From contig NZ_JAOCZP010000007.1 in the NCBI RefSeq assembly GCF_025336525.1, forward strand, positions 124,001 to 188,000: a stretch of 64,000 nucleotides of DNA. Reading direction: 5' to 3'. The notes below the pieces were generated by a model. The model had not been told where the DNA came from. It saw only the letters and a program-made list of their open reading frames with translations, and searched no databases. Source of the stretch: Chelativorans salis (GTDB lineage: Bacteria; Pseudomonadota; Alphaproteobacteria; Rhizobiales; Rhizobiaceae). Each line of letters starts with the position of its first letter. The first letter of the stretch is position 1. Below, one piece after another: positions 39,902 to 48,249 of the stretch. Made by a program: the position numbers and the translations under genes.

Positions 39902-40670
39902 CCCAACGGCCCTCAAAGAGCGGCTTTACAGGATGCCGTGATTTCACCATGTGCAACCGCCGTATCGCATCGGCATCCTTATACTCTTCATGCTCGGCCT
40001 CGAGGTCGACGCCGTAGGCCTTCTCCGGGTCGGTGCGCGCGCCCACAAGGAGGAATTCGGCGCCCTCATAATCGAGCAGTTCCACGTCTTCCCGGTCGAA
40101 GCGTCGACCGCGAAACTCCTCTTGCAGCGTGTCGGGGTAGTCAGGCTGATCCTGCTCCCGCAGGCCCGCATAGACCGGACTTCCTTTCTCCGGATTCTTG
40201 ACGGAAAGGACGTAGCTCGCCTGCGGCAGAATGCGAAGCTCCTTTTGCACATCCCCACGGCGCTCCGGCAACTCGAGCTCGTAGGACAGATGCATCTGGC
40301 CGTCCTCCAGCGTGATGGCATAAACGCCTTCACCAGCGGGACGTGCGGCCGGCACCGTGCGTTGGCCGCGGGTTTTTGTTTCATAGGTGCCGCCGCGCAA
40401 ATCCTCCTCGATGTCTTTTGCCGAGTCGGCAATTTCATCGACGAAGCCCCAATGCCGCTCGTGCTCTTCCGCTTCTGGCAGCCGTTTTCGACCGACGATC
40501 ATCAGCCGAACCTTCTCTCCGCCATGCGGGCGCAACACCATGCCGAAGCGTTGGATATCGCCGCGGCCTTTTGGATCTTCTTCCTCTACGCGCGGGCGAT
40601 AAAAGAAGAAGATGTCTCCTTCCTCCACCAGTTCCGTGTCCCTGTCGTTTTGTGGATCCGCCATCGTCAT
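39897..40670 (-). CDS. Hypothetical protein, acidic, conserved-looking
   Basis: 257-residue soluble, charge-rich protein with no signal peptide and no family recognised. It contains GDIFFFYRPRVEEEDPKGRG early, then a beta-rich middle (VYAITLEDGQMHLSYELELP) and PLFEGRWD at the end. The ATG at 40670 has a GGGAC ribosome-binding sequence; longer in-frame upstream sequence overlaps the small membrane-protein gene. It is read with that gene from a perfect stress-type promoter, so a stress role is likely but unspecified. Confidence 0.75.
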   Translation of the reverse strand: MTMADPQNDRDTELVEEGDIFFFYRPRVEEEDPKGRGDIQRFGMVLRPHGGEKVRLMIVGRKRLPEAEEHERHWGFVDEIADSAKDIEEDLRGGTYETKTRGQRTVPAARPAGEGVYAITLEDGQMHLSYELELPERRGDVQKELRILPQASYVLSVKNPEKGSPVYAGLREQDQPDYPDTLQEEFRGRRFDREDVELLDYEGAEFLLVGARTDPEKAYGVDLEAEHEEYKDADAIRRLHMVKSRHPVKPLFEGRWD

Positions 40671-40695
40671 GTCCCTTCGTTCGGACTGCGAAGTC

Positions 40696-40893
40696 TCATG
40701 GCTGGTGTATATCTCCAGTCTCGCTCGGGACCGGCCTCTGGACGTCCTCAGGCGCCTCTTCCTCAAGCGCATGGTAGTCCGGCGCGACGTTGCCCGCCGT
40801 TGGCCAGCCGCCATTGATCACGAAGAATCCGACAAGCAGGAGCGCGACCACAACGGCTGTCACGACGAGGACATAGAGATCCTTTCTGCGCAT
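40696..40893 (-). CDS. Small single-pass membrane protein
   Basis: 65 residues: a short basic N-terminus (MRRKDLY), one membrane helix (about residues 7-26, rich in Val/Ala/Leu) and an acidic C-terminal tail (HALEEEAPEDVQRP). It starts 42 bp downstream of the -35 of a perfect GGAAC-N16-CGTT promoter and precedes the 257-residue gene by 25 bp. No function recognised. Confidence 0.65.
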   Translation of the reverse strand: MRRKDLYVLVVTAVVVALLLVGFFVINGGWPTAGNVAPDYHALEEEAPEDVQRPVPSETGDIHQP

Positions 40894-40914
40894 AGCCTTT
40901 CCCGTTTTCCTCCA

Positions 40915-40939
40915 AACGCCGCACCCGTATTCGTGTTCC
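40915..40939 (-). promoter_or_regulatory. Candidate EcfG/RpoE2-type stress promoter, perfect consensus
   Basis: On the minus strand GGAAC (40939-40935), exactly 16 bp, CGTT (40918-40915). It reads toward the small membrane protein starting at 40893 and the 257-residue gene behind it. Confidence 0.75.
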
Positions 40940-40988
40940 GGCGCTCGCGGTCGCCGTGCATGCTGCTGCGTATTCCCGCCGCCCTAAC

Positions 40989-41013
40989 CGAACAATTCTC
41001 GGCGTGAGCGGTT
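40989..41013 (+). promoter_or_regulatory. Weak candidate stress promoter upstream of sodC
   Basis: CGAAC (one base off GGAAC), 16-bp spacer, GGTT, then TT. It lies 59 bp upstream of the sodC ATG, the right position and strand, but the -35 mismatch makes it uncertain. Confidence 0.4.
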
Positions 41014-41047
41014 TTGCGGGCGAGATGCAAAGGAAGGAGAACTGGCC

Positions 41048-41578
41048 ATGACGCACGCCAGCAAGGCGGTGCAGTGTACCGTTCTTTCAGCTGCGGTTTT
41101 CTGTGCCGGTATCGGAGCGGCACATGCTGAAACGGCACATGCGTCGCTGCAAGGAAACGACATATCGGGGATCGTGACCTTTACCGAAACGCCGTCCGGT
41201 ATCATTCGCGTGCTGGTGGAAGCCGACAATGTTCCGCCGCGCGGTCATGGCCTGCATATTCACGAAATCGGCGAGTGCGATGCCGGTACGGACTTTGAAT
41301 CCGCGGGAGGTCACATCGCAAAAGGTCTTACACACGGCACCGAGTCCGCTCGCGCCCCGCATCCGGGCGACCTGCCGAATGTCTACGCACAGGACGATGG
41401 CATCGTGCGCGCCGAGTTCTTTCTGCGCGGCTTGACCTTACAGGAAGGCGTCGAGCGCCTTTTAGATGATGACGGATCGGCCGTCGTCCTGCATGCCGCC
41501 CCTGACGATTACAGTACGGATTCCGAGGGCGGTTCGGGCGCACGTATTGCATGCGGTGTCCTCGAATTGGTGAGATAG
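41048..41578 (+). CDS. sodC: Periplasmic Cu,Zn superoxide dismutase
   Basis: 176-residue enzyme that dismutates superoxide in the periplasm. Signal peptide about residues 1-27 (ending AHA). Copper ligands His70 and His72 (GLHIHEIG), bridging His89, zinc ligands His96/His105/Asp108 (HPGDLPN), and copper ligand His149 are all present. Cys77 and Cys169 can form the conserved disulfide. The electrostatic loop is shorter than in eukaryotic enzymes, as usual for bacterial SodC. Confidence 0.95.
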   Translation: MTHASKAVQCTVLSAAVFCAGIGAAHAETAHASLQGNDISGIVTFTETPSGIIRVLVEADNVPPRGHGLHIHEIGECDAGTDFESAGGHIAKGLTHGTESARAPHPGDLPNVYAQDDGIVRAEFFLRGLTLQEGVERLLDDDGSAVVLHAAPDDYSTDSEGGSGARIACGVLELVR

Positions 41579-41599
41579 GTATCCGCTCCCGGCAGTTCG

Positions 41600-41624
41600 G
41601 GAACAAACAGCCTCGCGATGGGTT
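41600..41624 (+). promoter_or_regulatory. Candidate EcfG/RpoE2-type stress promoter (CBS-domain gene)
   Basis: GGAAC (41600-41604), 16-bp spacer, GGTT. It lies 151 bp upstream of the CBS gene start. It is enclosed by a 9-bp inverted repeat, TCCGCTCCC (41582-41590) and GGGAGCGGA (41651-41659). Confidence 0.65.
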
Positions 41625-41750
41625 CGAGTGGCAGGGAAATCTTGTCACCTGGGAGCGGAGTAAAAGGAGGCGGCCTCTGCGTTCATGAGGACGAGCCGCT
41701 ACTTTTCACGAGCACCGGGACCAGAGCACTGGCAAGAAGGAGAACGTGTG

Positions 41751-42197
41751 ATGAAAGTAAGCGAAGCGATGACGCGGAATGTGCGCACCGTGAGCCCTGA
41801 CCAATCCATCCGCGAGGCGGCGAAGATCATGGCCGAGATCGATGCCGGCGTCGTGCCGGTTGGCCAGGACGATCGCTTGGTCGGCATGTTGACCGACCGG
41901 GATCTGGCGATACGGGCAGTAGCGCAGGGGCGCGATCCAGATACGCAGGTCCGCGAAGTGATGACACCCGATATCAAATACTGCTTCGAGGATGAGGATA
42001 CGGACCACGTTGCGCACAATATGGGCGACCAGCAGATCAGGCGCATTCCGGTCGTGAATCGGGATAAGCGTCTGGTCGGTATCCTTTCACTCGGCGACCT
42101 TGCATTCAAGGAAGGGCCGGAACCAGCCGGCGAGGCGCTCCAGGGCGTAGCGCGTCCGGGCGGCATTCATCGCCAATCGGGCGATGCGCAAGCCTGA
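41751..42197 (+). CDS. CBS-domain protein
   Basis: 148-residue protein made of two CBS domains (VSEAMTRNVRTVSPDQSIRE ... VPVGQDDRLVGMLTDRDLAI; VREVMTPDIKYC ... RIPVVNRDKRLVGILSLGDLA). Pairs of this kind bind adenosine nucleotides and sense energy status or redox state. It is followed 3 bp later by a nucleotide-sugar-type dehydrogenase-like protein. An AAGGAG ribosome-binding site precedes the ATG. Confidence 0.92.
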   Translation: MKVSEAMTRNVRTVSPDQSIREAAKIMAEIDAGVVPVGQDDRLVGMLTDRDLAIRAVAQGRDPDTQVREVMTPDIKYCFEDEDTDHVAHNMGDQQIRRIPVVNRDKRLVGILSLGDLAFKEGPEPAGEALQGVARPGGIHRQSGDAQA

Positions 42198-42200
42198 GGC

Positions 42201-43127
42201 ATGGCCCGCACCAAGAGGGAAGCCCGTTCCGCGGTTGTACTAGGCGGGACAGGATTTCTCGGCCGCCGCATTGTTCGTCATCTGCTCGAGTGCGGTTTCA
42301 AAGTCCGTTCAGGGTCCCGCCATCCTGAACGGGCGCACAGCATCTTCGGAGAGGCGGCGGTCGAGGCTGTCCGTGCCGATGTAACGGATGAGCTCTCGCT
42401 TAATGCCGCCCTTGCGCGTTGCGCCAATGTCGTCAACGCCGTTAGTCTTTATGTCGAGCACGGCGAGCTGACCTTCGATGCGATACACGTCAGGGCCGCC
42501 GCTCGTGTTGCACGGGTGGCGCGCGACGTCGGCATAAGCCAACTTGTTCATATATCGGGGATTGGTTCCGATCCGCTTTCCAATTCCGACTATATCAGCG
42601 CTCGGGGCAGAGGCGAAAACGCTGTCAGGGAAGCTTTTCCCGGGGTGACGATCATCCGCCCTGCGGTCATGGTCGGGCCGGACGATGCGTTTCTGACAAC
42701 CGTCGCTCGGCTAGCGCGGCTGTCGCCTGTCTACCCGTTGTTCGGCAGCGGAAAGACACGGCTGCAGCCGGTCCATGTGGAGGACGTGGCCGAGGCGGTT
42801 GCGCGCGTGCTCGATAGGCGGGACAGCGCCCCCTGTTATGAACTGGGCGGGCCGCGCGTCTATCTCTATCGCGAACTCGTCAAAACCATTGCACGGCAGT
42901 CTTCTGCGCATACCCTCCCGGTGCCTATGCCTTTCGTCGTGTGGAGCGTGATGGCGCGGCTGGCGGAACAGATGCCGAGCGTGCCTCTCACGCGAAACCA
43001 GGTCGAGCTTATGCGGCACGACAATGTCGCTGCCGCTGATTTTCCCGGATTTGAGCAGCTCGGGATCGAACCTGCGGCGGTCGAAGACGTTGTCCAAAAA
43101 CTGCGCGACCGAGAAACGGAGAGATAA
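42201..43127 (+). CDS. NAD(P)-binding atypical SDR (NDUFA9-like)
   Basis: 308-residue atypical short-chain dehydrogenase with the nucleotide-binding GGTGFLGRRIVRHL at residues 15-28. The segment HISGIGSDPLSNSDYISARGRGE and the IIRPAVMVGPDD block are typical of the complex-I-subunit-like (NDUFA9) group. It lacks the full S-Y-K set (YxxxR in YISAR), so catalysis is doubtful; it may be a regulatory or redox-sensing protein. Co-transcribed with the CBS gene. Confidence 0.88.
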   Translation: MARTKREARSAVVLGGTGFLGRRIVRHLLECGFKVRSGSRHPERAHSIFGEAAVEAVRADVTDELSLNAALARCANVVNAVSLYVEHGELTFDAIHVRAAARVARVARDVGISQLVHISGIGSDPLSNSDYISARGRGENAVREAFPGVTIIRPAVMVGPDDAFLTTVARLARLSPVYPLFGSGKTRLQPVHVEDVAEAVARVLDRRDSAPCYELGGPRVYLYRELVKTIARQSSAHTLPVPMPFVVWSVMARLAEQMPSVPLTRNQVELMRHDNVAAADFPGFEQLGIEPAAVEDVVQKLRDRETER

Positions 43128-43200
43128 GCCGGGCACGCTGTGCGTCTGGTTCGTCTGTAGCTGCCGATACCCTCATCGTTCCTCATCTTCAATGTCTATG

Positions 43201-43225
43201 GGAACATCGGCAACCGGCTGTGGTT
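43201..43225 (+). promoter_or_regulatory. Candidate EcfG/RpoE2-type stress promoter (UDP-glucose dehydrogenase)
   Basis: GGAAC (43201-43205), 16-bp spacer, GGTT (43222-43225). The -35 is 61 bp upstream of the ATG at 43262, the distance expected for a promoter with a short leader. Confidence 0.7.
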
Positions 43226-43261
43226 AGGAGCGGCAGAAGCTAAACCGAGCGGGAGCCGCTT

Positions 43262-44647
43262 ATGCATATCGCAATGATCGGCGCAGGCTATGTGGGCCTC
43301 ACGACGGCAACGTGTTTTGCCGAGATGGGTCACGACGTCGCCTGCCATGACACGGATAGTGAACGTATCAGCCAGCTTGAAGCGGGTGAACTGCCTATTT
43401 ATGAACCCCGCCTGGAGGAGGCCATGCAGCGTATGGTAGCCTCCGGTAAATTGCGCTTTTCACGTTCAGGCGCCAATTGCGTAGGCGGTGCCGACATCGC
43501 GTTTCTGGCTGTCGGTACACCCGCCACGCCCGATGGACGTATAGACTTGTCGCAAGTGGAAGCTGCGGCACGGCTCGTCAGCCGATGGCTGAAGCCGGGT
43601 GCAGTGGTCGTGATCAAATCCACCGTCGTTGCCGGGACATGCCGTCGTGTTCGCGAGATCATGGCAGAGGAGCGCAAGTCGCTCGATTTCAGCGTGGCTG
43701 CCAATCCCGAATTCCTGCGCGAAGGATCGGCGATGGAGGATTTCCTGTGTCCTGACAGGATCGTCATCGGGTGCGATGACCGCAGGTCCGCCTTGTTACT
43801 GTCCGAAGTCTATCGACCACTGACGGAGCGCGGCACGCCGAAAGTTCTGACGAGCACCACAAATGCCGAACTGATCAAGTACGCGGCAAATGCCTTCCTG
43901 GCTCTCAAGATCGGCTTCATAAACGAGGTGGCCGACCTGTGCGCGGAAACAGGCGCGGATGTCGGTCCCGTCGCTGAAGGTATCGGCCTCGACCGGCGCA
44001 TCGGCCCGAGCTTTCTACGACCTGGGCCGGGCTATGGCGGGTCGTGTTTTCCGAAAGACACGTGCGCTTTCGCAGCCACCGGCCGCGACCATGGCGCGCG
44101 GCAGTTTCTGATCGAGACGCTGATCGAAAGAAACGAGAAGCGCAAGGCAGCACTGGCAAGGCGGATCATTGCGCAAGGCGAGTTACGCAAAGGCTCTGTC
44201 GTTGCGGTGCTGGGCTTGGCCTTCAAAGCGAACACCGACGACATCCGAGAGGCTGCTGCGCTGAGGATCATCCCCATCCTGCAGAAGGCAGGGCTTAGGG
44301 TGAAGGCACACGACCCGAAGGCTGCGACAAATGCGCGGCAATGGCTGCGCGACGTCGAATGGACGGATACCGCCTATGAGGCGGCACACGGTGCCGACGC
44401 GGTTGTCATTCTGACCGAATGGGAAGAGTACAAGAATCTCGACCTTGGCCGGCTCGCCTGCACGATGTCCCGACGTGTCGTCTTCGACTACCGGAACGTG
44501 CTTAATCCACGAGCGGTCGCGGCACATGGGCTGACCTATCTCAGCCTTGGTCGCCCTCCCGTTTCTCCGACCAGGAAAACCACGAGAGGGCGTGTGTCGG
44601 CGCTGACCGGTTCAGACCAGCGCGTAGCGGCGCCGGCCCGTGACTAG
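43262..44647 (+). CDS. UDP-glucose 6-dehydrogenase
   Basis: 461-residue enzyme oxidising UDP-glucose to UDP-glucuronate with two NAD+. N-terminal GAGYVG (residues 7-12), catalytic Cys262 in PGYGGSCFPKDT, the conserved Lys in LIKYAANAF, and the C-terminal UDP-binding domain (LGLAFKANTDDIREA) are all present. It is longer than the usual ~440 by a basic Ser/Arg-rich tail. It feeds the neighbouring UXS-like enzyme (52745) and the glycan operon, and its promoter is of the stress type. Confidence 0.95.
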   Translation: MHIAMIGAGYVGLTTATCFAEMGHDVACHDTDSERISQLEAGELPIYEPRLEEAMQRMVASGKLRFSRSGANCVGGADIAFLAVGTPATPDGRIDLSQVEAAARLVSRWLKPGAVVVIKSTVVAGTCRRVREIMAEERKSLDFSVAANPEFLREGSAMEDFLCPDRIVIGCDDRRSALLLSEVYRPLTERGTPKVLTSTTNAELIKYAANAFLALKIGFINEVADLCAETGADVGPVAEGIGLDRRIGPSFLRPGPGYGGSCFPKDTCAFAATGRDHGARQFLIETLIERNEKRKAALARRIIAQGELRKGSVVAVLGLAFKANTDDIREAAALRIIPILQKAGLRVKAHDPKAATNARQWLRDVEWTDTAYEAAHGADAVVILTEWEEYKNLDLGRLACTMSRRVVFDYRNVLNPRAVAAHGLTYLSLGRPPVSPTRKTTRGRVSALTGSDQRVAAPARD

Positions 44648-44694
44648 TTCATCAGGTCTGGGCCCGGGGCGAGGTGTCCTTGGCCCAGATCGCC

Positions 44695-44958
44695 TTAGTC
44701 GCGCTCCACCAGTTTATTGAAACGGCTGATACGGTCGTCGTCCGTGCGCTCCTGATAGAGGAATGCCAGGTTGTTCTCATCGAATATACGGAAGAAATCG
44801 GCCCAGGTAATTGGTTCCAGTTCCTCTTCGGGTTCGCCGAAGTCGATCCTCAATATTCCGCCGGGCCTGGTCACCTTCACTCGAGCCGGCCGGCCGCCCC
44901 TTGCCTCGGCCCATTTCCTGATCTCCTCGTGGTCTGTTGTGGTTACTGCCGCGCTCAT
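44695..44958 (-). CDS. Small hypothetical protein
   Basis: 87-residue soluble protein beginning MSAAVTTTDHEEIRKWAEAR, with a conserved-looking middle (ITWADFFRIFDENNLAFLYQ). Proteins of this form are known from rhizobial stress loci, but no function is recognised. A GGAG ribosome-binding site precedes the ATG, and a GGAAC-type promoter lies 53 bp upstream. Confidence 0.75.
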   Translation of the reverse strand: MSAAVTTTDHEEIRKWAEARGGRPARVKVTRPGGILRIDFGEPEEELEPITWADFFRIFDENNLAFLYQERTDDDRISRFNKLVERD

Positions 44959-44990
44959 TCGTCTTCTCCTGCATGTGGTTTGGGCCGCCA

Positions 44991-45015
44991 AACACGCGAG
45001 AAGGCCTTCTGTTCC
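44991..45015 (-). promoter_or_regulatory. Candidate EcfG/RpoE2-type stress promoter (87-residue protein)
   Basis: On the minus strand GGAAC (45015-45011), 16-bp spacer, TGTT. Divergent from the promoter at 45035, 19 bp apart. Confidence 0.65.
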
Positions 45016-45034
45016 ACATGGTCGCACGCCGATA

Positions 45035-45059
45035 GGAACAAAAGCTTCCTGCTGCGGTT
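45035..45059 (+). promoter_or_regulatory. Candidate EcfG/RpoE2-type stress promoter for the glycan operon
   Basis: GGAAC (45035-45039), 16-bp spacer, GGTT (45056-45059). The -35 lies 78 bp upstream of the GTG start of the first gene of the eight-gene operon 45113-54511. Confidence 0.7.
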
Positions 45060-45112
45060 GGAAGACTTCGAAGCCACTGAAGAGCCTGTCGTCAACATAA
45101 ACAGGAGCAACT

Positions 45113-46222
45113 GTGAAAGATATCGTGCTGATCACAGGAGGCGGCGGATTTATCGGTCGCCATGTTGCAAGCGAGCTGCTGGACAATGGCTTTGAAGTGC
45201 GCGTTTTCGACAGCCTTGTCGATCAGGTGCATGGGGGCCAGCCCGCCGTTCTGCCTGACGGAGTCGCGTTCACGCGCGGCGACATCCGCGATCCCGATGC
45301 AGTGCGGCGTGCGCTGAATGGGGTGAGCCTGGTGGTGCACTTGGCGGCAGAAGTCGGTGTCGGTCAATCCATGTATGAGATCGAGCGCTATGTCGGCGCC
45401 AACGACTACGGCACGGCCGTCCTGCTTCAGGAGATCGCGGCTCAGCCAGTCCGGCGTATCGTCGTCGCTTCGTCCATGAGCGTTTATGGCGAGGGGCTCT
45501 ACCGGAATGCGGCCGGCCGTGTCTACGACGATGTGCGAAGGGAACGATCGCGCATAGAGGCCAGATTGTGGGATCCTGCCACCCCTGACGGCGAGCCGCT
45601 CCTGCCTATCGCCACGACCGAAGATAAGCCGGTCGAGCTCGCATCGATCTATGCGCTGACTAAATTTGCGCAGGAGCGTGCCGTTCTCATCTTCGCCGAG
45701 GCCTACGGCATCGATGCGGTGGCGCTGAGGCTGTTTAATGTCTTCGGGCCGGGCCAGGCACTGTCGAACCCCTATACGGGGGTGCTTGCCAACTTCGCTG
45801 CGCGCCTGATCAACGGCGAGCCGCCGCTCATCTTCGAGGACGGTGCGCAGCGGCGCGACTTCGTGCATGTGCAAGATGTCGCGCGCGCCTTCAGTTTGGC
45901 TCTGCGCAAGCCGGAGGCGCGCGGCAACGTCATCAACATAGGCAGCGGCCGTGCCTACACGATCAGCAGCGTGGCGCGGTTGCTGGCCGAGGCGATGGAC
46001 ATGCCGGATGTCGAGCCTGAGATTCTCGGCAAGGCACGCGCGGGCGACATCCGCCATTGCTTTGCCGATATCTCGCGCGCACGCGCTTTGCTCGACTTCG
46101 AGCCTGCGTACCTGCTCGAGGATTCGCTGGTGGAACTGGCCGAATGGGTGCGGCGATCGGGCGCCGTCGATCGAGGTGCGGAGATGAAACGTCACCTCGA
46201 GGAAAGGGGGCTCGTATCATGA
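45113..46222 (+). CDS. NAD-dependent nucleotide-sugar epimerase/dehydratase
   Basis: 369-residue extended SDR: GGGGFIGRH at the N-terminus, catalytic Ser in SSMSVYG, YALTK (YxxxK), and the sugar-binding LRLFNVFGPGQA with a late RRDFVHVQDVA. It resembles dTDP-L-rhamnose 4-epimerase-like and UDP-sugar epimerases, so it likely changes the C4 configuration of a nucleotide sugar; the substrate is not fixed by sequence. Start GTG with AGGAG 6 bp before it. The stop overlaps the next gene (ATGA). Confidence 0.9.
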   Translation: MKDIVLITGGGGFIGRHVASELLDNGFEVRVFDSLVDQVHGGQPAVLPDGVAFTRGDIRDPDAVRRALNGVSLVVHLAAEVGVGQSMYEIERYVGANDYGTAVLLQEIAAQPVRRIVVASSMSVYGEGLYRNAAGRVYDDVRRERSRIEARLWDPATPDGEPLLPIATTEDKPVELASIYALTKFAQERAVLIFAEAYGIDAVALRLFNVFGPGQALSNPYTGVLANFAARLINGEPPLIFEDGAQRRDFVHVQDVARAFSLALRKPEARGNVINIGSGRAYTISSVARLLAEAMDMPDVEPEILGKARAGDIRHCFADISRARALLDFEPAYLLEDSLVELAEWVRRSGAVDRGAEMKRHLEERGLVS

Positions 46223-48249
46223 CCGTCACAGAACGTCCTTCTCATAGCGAGCGCAAATTCGGGTTCGTCGAGTGGTTCCGCCCCGGCGAGTACGAGCGTA
46301 CGGAGACGGTGCTTCCCGAAATTGTCGCTTCCGGCGCCTCCTATCTGCGCACGCACCTGTCTTGGGCAGAGTATTTCGCGCCGGGCGGGCCGGAGTGGTT
46401 CGACTGGCTCTTGCCAAGGCTTGCCGAGAAGCTGGATGTGTTGCCGTGCATCCACTACACCCCGCCCTCCATTTCGCGCACGGGCAAGACCTCAGGCGCG
46501 CCGCGCCGCCTCCGCGACTATGCTGACTTCGTGGATCACGTGCTGACGCGGTATGGGCACCACTTCCGCCACATCGAACTGTGGAACGAGCCGAACAACC
46601 TTCTCGACTGGGACTGGCGCGAAGACACGGATTTCCAGCTCTTCTGCGAGATGATCGGCGATGCCGCCCATTGGGCACGGGAACGCGGCTGGCATCCGGT
46701 GCTCGGAGGACCGTCGCCTTTCGATCCCTACTGGCTCGATCTGATGGGCGAGCGGGGCATTCTGGATTGCGTCAGCGCCATCGGGTTCCATGGGTTCCCC
46801 GGTACGTGGGACAGCGAGAAGGGAAGCTGGGGCGGTTGGGACCTGCATATCGGCGAGATGCGACGCATCGTCGACCGCTACAACAAGGCGGCTGGGATCT
46901 GGATCACCGAGACCGGCTATTCGACCTGGCGCAATGACGAGGTTGAGCAGGCGCGGCGCTTCATCAGCGCGCTCGATGTGCCGGCCGACCGCATGTACTG
47001 GTACAGCTGGCGCGACGTGCCGCACGACGTGGCGGTGCAGGAAGGTCTGTGGTTCGACGTCCGCCATTATCATCTGGGCGCTGTCGACAATTCCGGCCGT
47101 CTGAAGTTGTTGGCGCGGCTCTTGACCGATGACGGCGTCGACAAGGTGGCGGAGATCGCAAGCCTCGCCGCTCCCTCCATCGGCAGCAAAACCGAACCCG
47201 TGCTGATCACGGGTGGCAGCGGTTTTATCGGCGCCAATCTCGCGGACAGCCTGCTCAAGGACGGCGAGGAGGTCATCGTCCTCGACAATCTGAGCCGCCC
47301 TGGCGTCGATGAGAATCTTGGCTGGCTGAAGGAGAGGCACGGCGATCGCGTGCATCCGTTCCTAGCCGACGTGCGCGACTATATGACCATCTATCCCGCC
47401 GTCTCTGACGCCGGAGCGATCTTTCACCTGGCAGCTCAGACAGCCGTAACGAGCAGTCTCGTGCAGCCCTTTGACGACTTCGAGGTCAACGGCCGCGGAA
47501 CGCTGAACGTGCTGGAGGCGGCCCGCCAGTCGGGGCGGTCCATACCGATCGTCTTCGCCAGCACGAACAAAGTCTACGGGTCGCTCGACGACCTGGAGAT
47601 GATCGAACTGGAAGATCGCTACATGCCGGCCGACCGGCAGGTGCGCAAATACGGCATTAGCGAAGATCGCGGCCTTCAGTTCTGCACGCCCTACGGCTGC
47701 TCAAAGGGGGTGGCGGATCAATATGTGCTCGACTACGCCACCTCCTATGGCCTGCCGGTGGCGGTCCTGCGCATGAGCTGCATCTACGGTCCCCGCCAGT
47801 TCGGCACGGAGGACCAGGGCTGGATCGCCCATTTCCTCATCCGTGCGCTGGAGAACAAGCCGATCACCGTCTTCGGCGACGGCAAGCAGGTTCGCGATGT
47901 GCTGCACGTGAGCGATGCCGTGGCTGCCTATCGGCTGGTGCTGCGCAATATCGAGGAGCTTAGCGGCCAAGCCTTCAACCTTGGTGGTGGCCCAGCCAAC
48001 GCGGTCAGCTTGCAGGTCGTCCTGCAGAAGATCGCACATCTGAAGGGCAGAAAGCCGCAGGTCAGGCGCAAGGACTGGCGGGTCGGCGACCAGCTCTACT
48101 TCGTGGCCGACACACGTCGCCTGAAGCGTATCGGCTGGAGCCCCAAAGTGCCTTGGAGCGATGGCCTGGAGGATCTTACAGCCTGGTTGCGTGCAGAAAG
48201 GGTCTCAGTGCCCGAGGTGCGCGCCACTACAAGAACGATTGCGCGATGA
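46219..48249 (+). CDS. Fusion protein: glycoside hydrolase-like TIM barrel plus nucleotide-sugar epimerase
   Basis: 676 residues with two enzymes in one chain. Residues 1-310 resemble a clan-A glycosidase (GH39/GH5-like): proton donor Glu124 in LWNEPN and nucleophile Glu231 in IWITETGYS, the two glutamates expected for a retaining enzyme. There is no signal peptide, so this half works in the cytoplasm. Residues 325-676 form an extended SDR (GGSGFIGANL; STNKVYGS; YGCSKG, giving YxxxK), similar to CDP-paratose 2-epimerase-like enzymes. The frame is continuous. It is coupled to both neighbours by ATGA overlaps. Confidence 0.9.
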   Translation: MTVTERPSHSERKFGFVEWFRPGEYERTETVLPEIVASGASYLRTHLSWAEYFAPGGPEWFDWLLPRLAEKLDVLPCIHYTPPSISRTGKTSGAPRRLRDYADFVDHVLTRYGHHFRHIELWNEPNNLLDWDWREDTDFQLFCEMIGDAAHWARERGWHPVLGGPSPFDPYWLDLMGERGILDCVSAIGFHGFPGTWDSEKGSWGGWDLHIGEMRRIVDRYNKAAGIWITETGYSTWRNDEVEQARRFISALDVPADRMYWYSWRDVPHDVAVQEGLWFDVRHYHLGAVDNSGRLKLLARLLTDDGVDKVAEIASLAAPSIGSKTEPVLITGGSGFIGANLADSLLKDGEEVIVLDNLSRPGVDENLGWLKERHGDRVHPFLADVRDYMTIYPAVSDAGAIFHLAAQTAVTSSLVQPFDDFEVNGRGTLNVLEAARQSGRSIPIVFASTNKVYGSLDDLEMIELEDRYMPADRQVRKYGISEDRGLQFCTPYGCSKGVADQYVLDYATSYGLPVAVLRMSCIYGPRQFGTEDQGWIAHFLIRALENKPITVFGDGKQVRDVLHVSDAVAAYRLVLRNIEELSGQAFNLGGGPANAVSLQVVLQKIAHLKGRKPQVRRKDWRVGDQLYFVADTRRLKRIGWSPKVPWSDGLEDLTAWLRAERVSVPEVRATTRTIAR

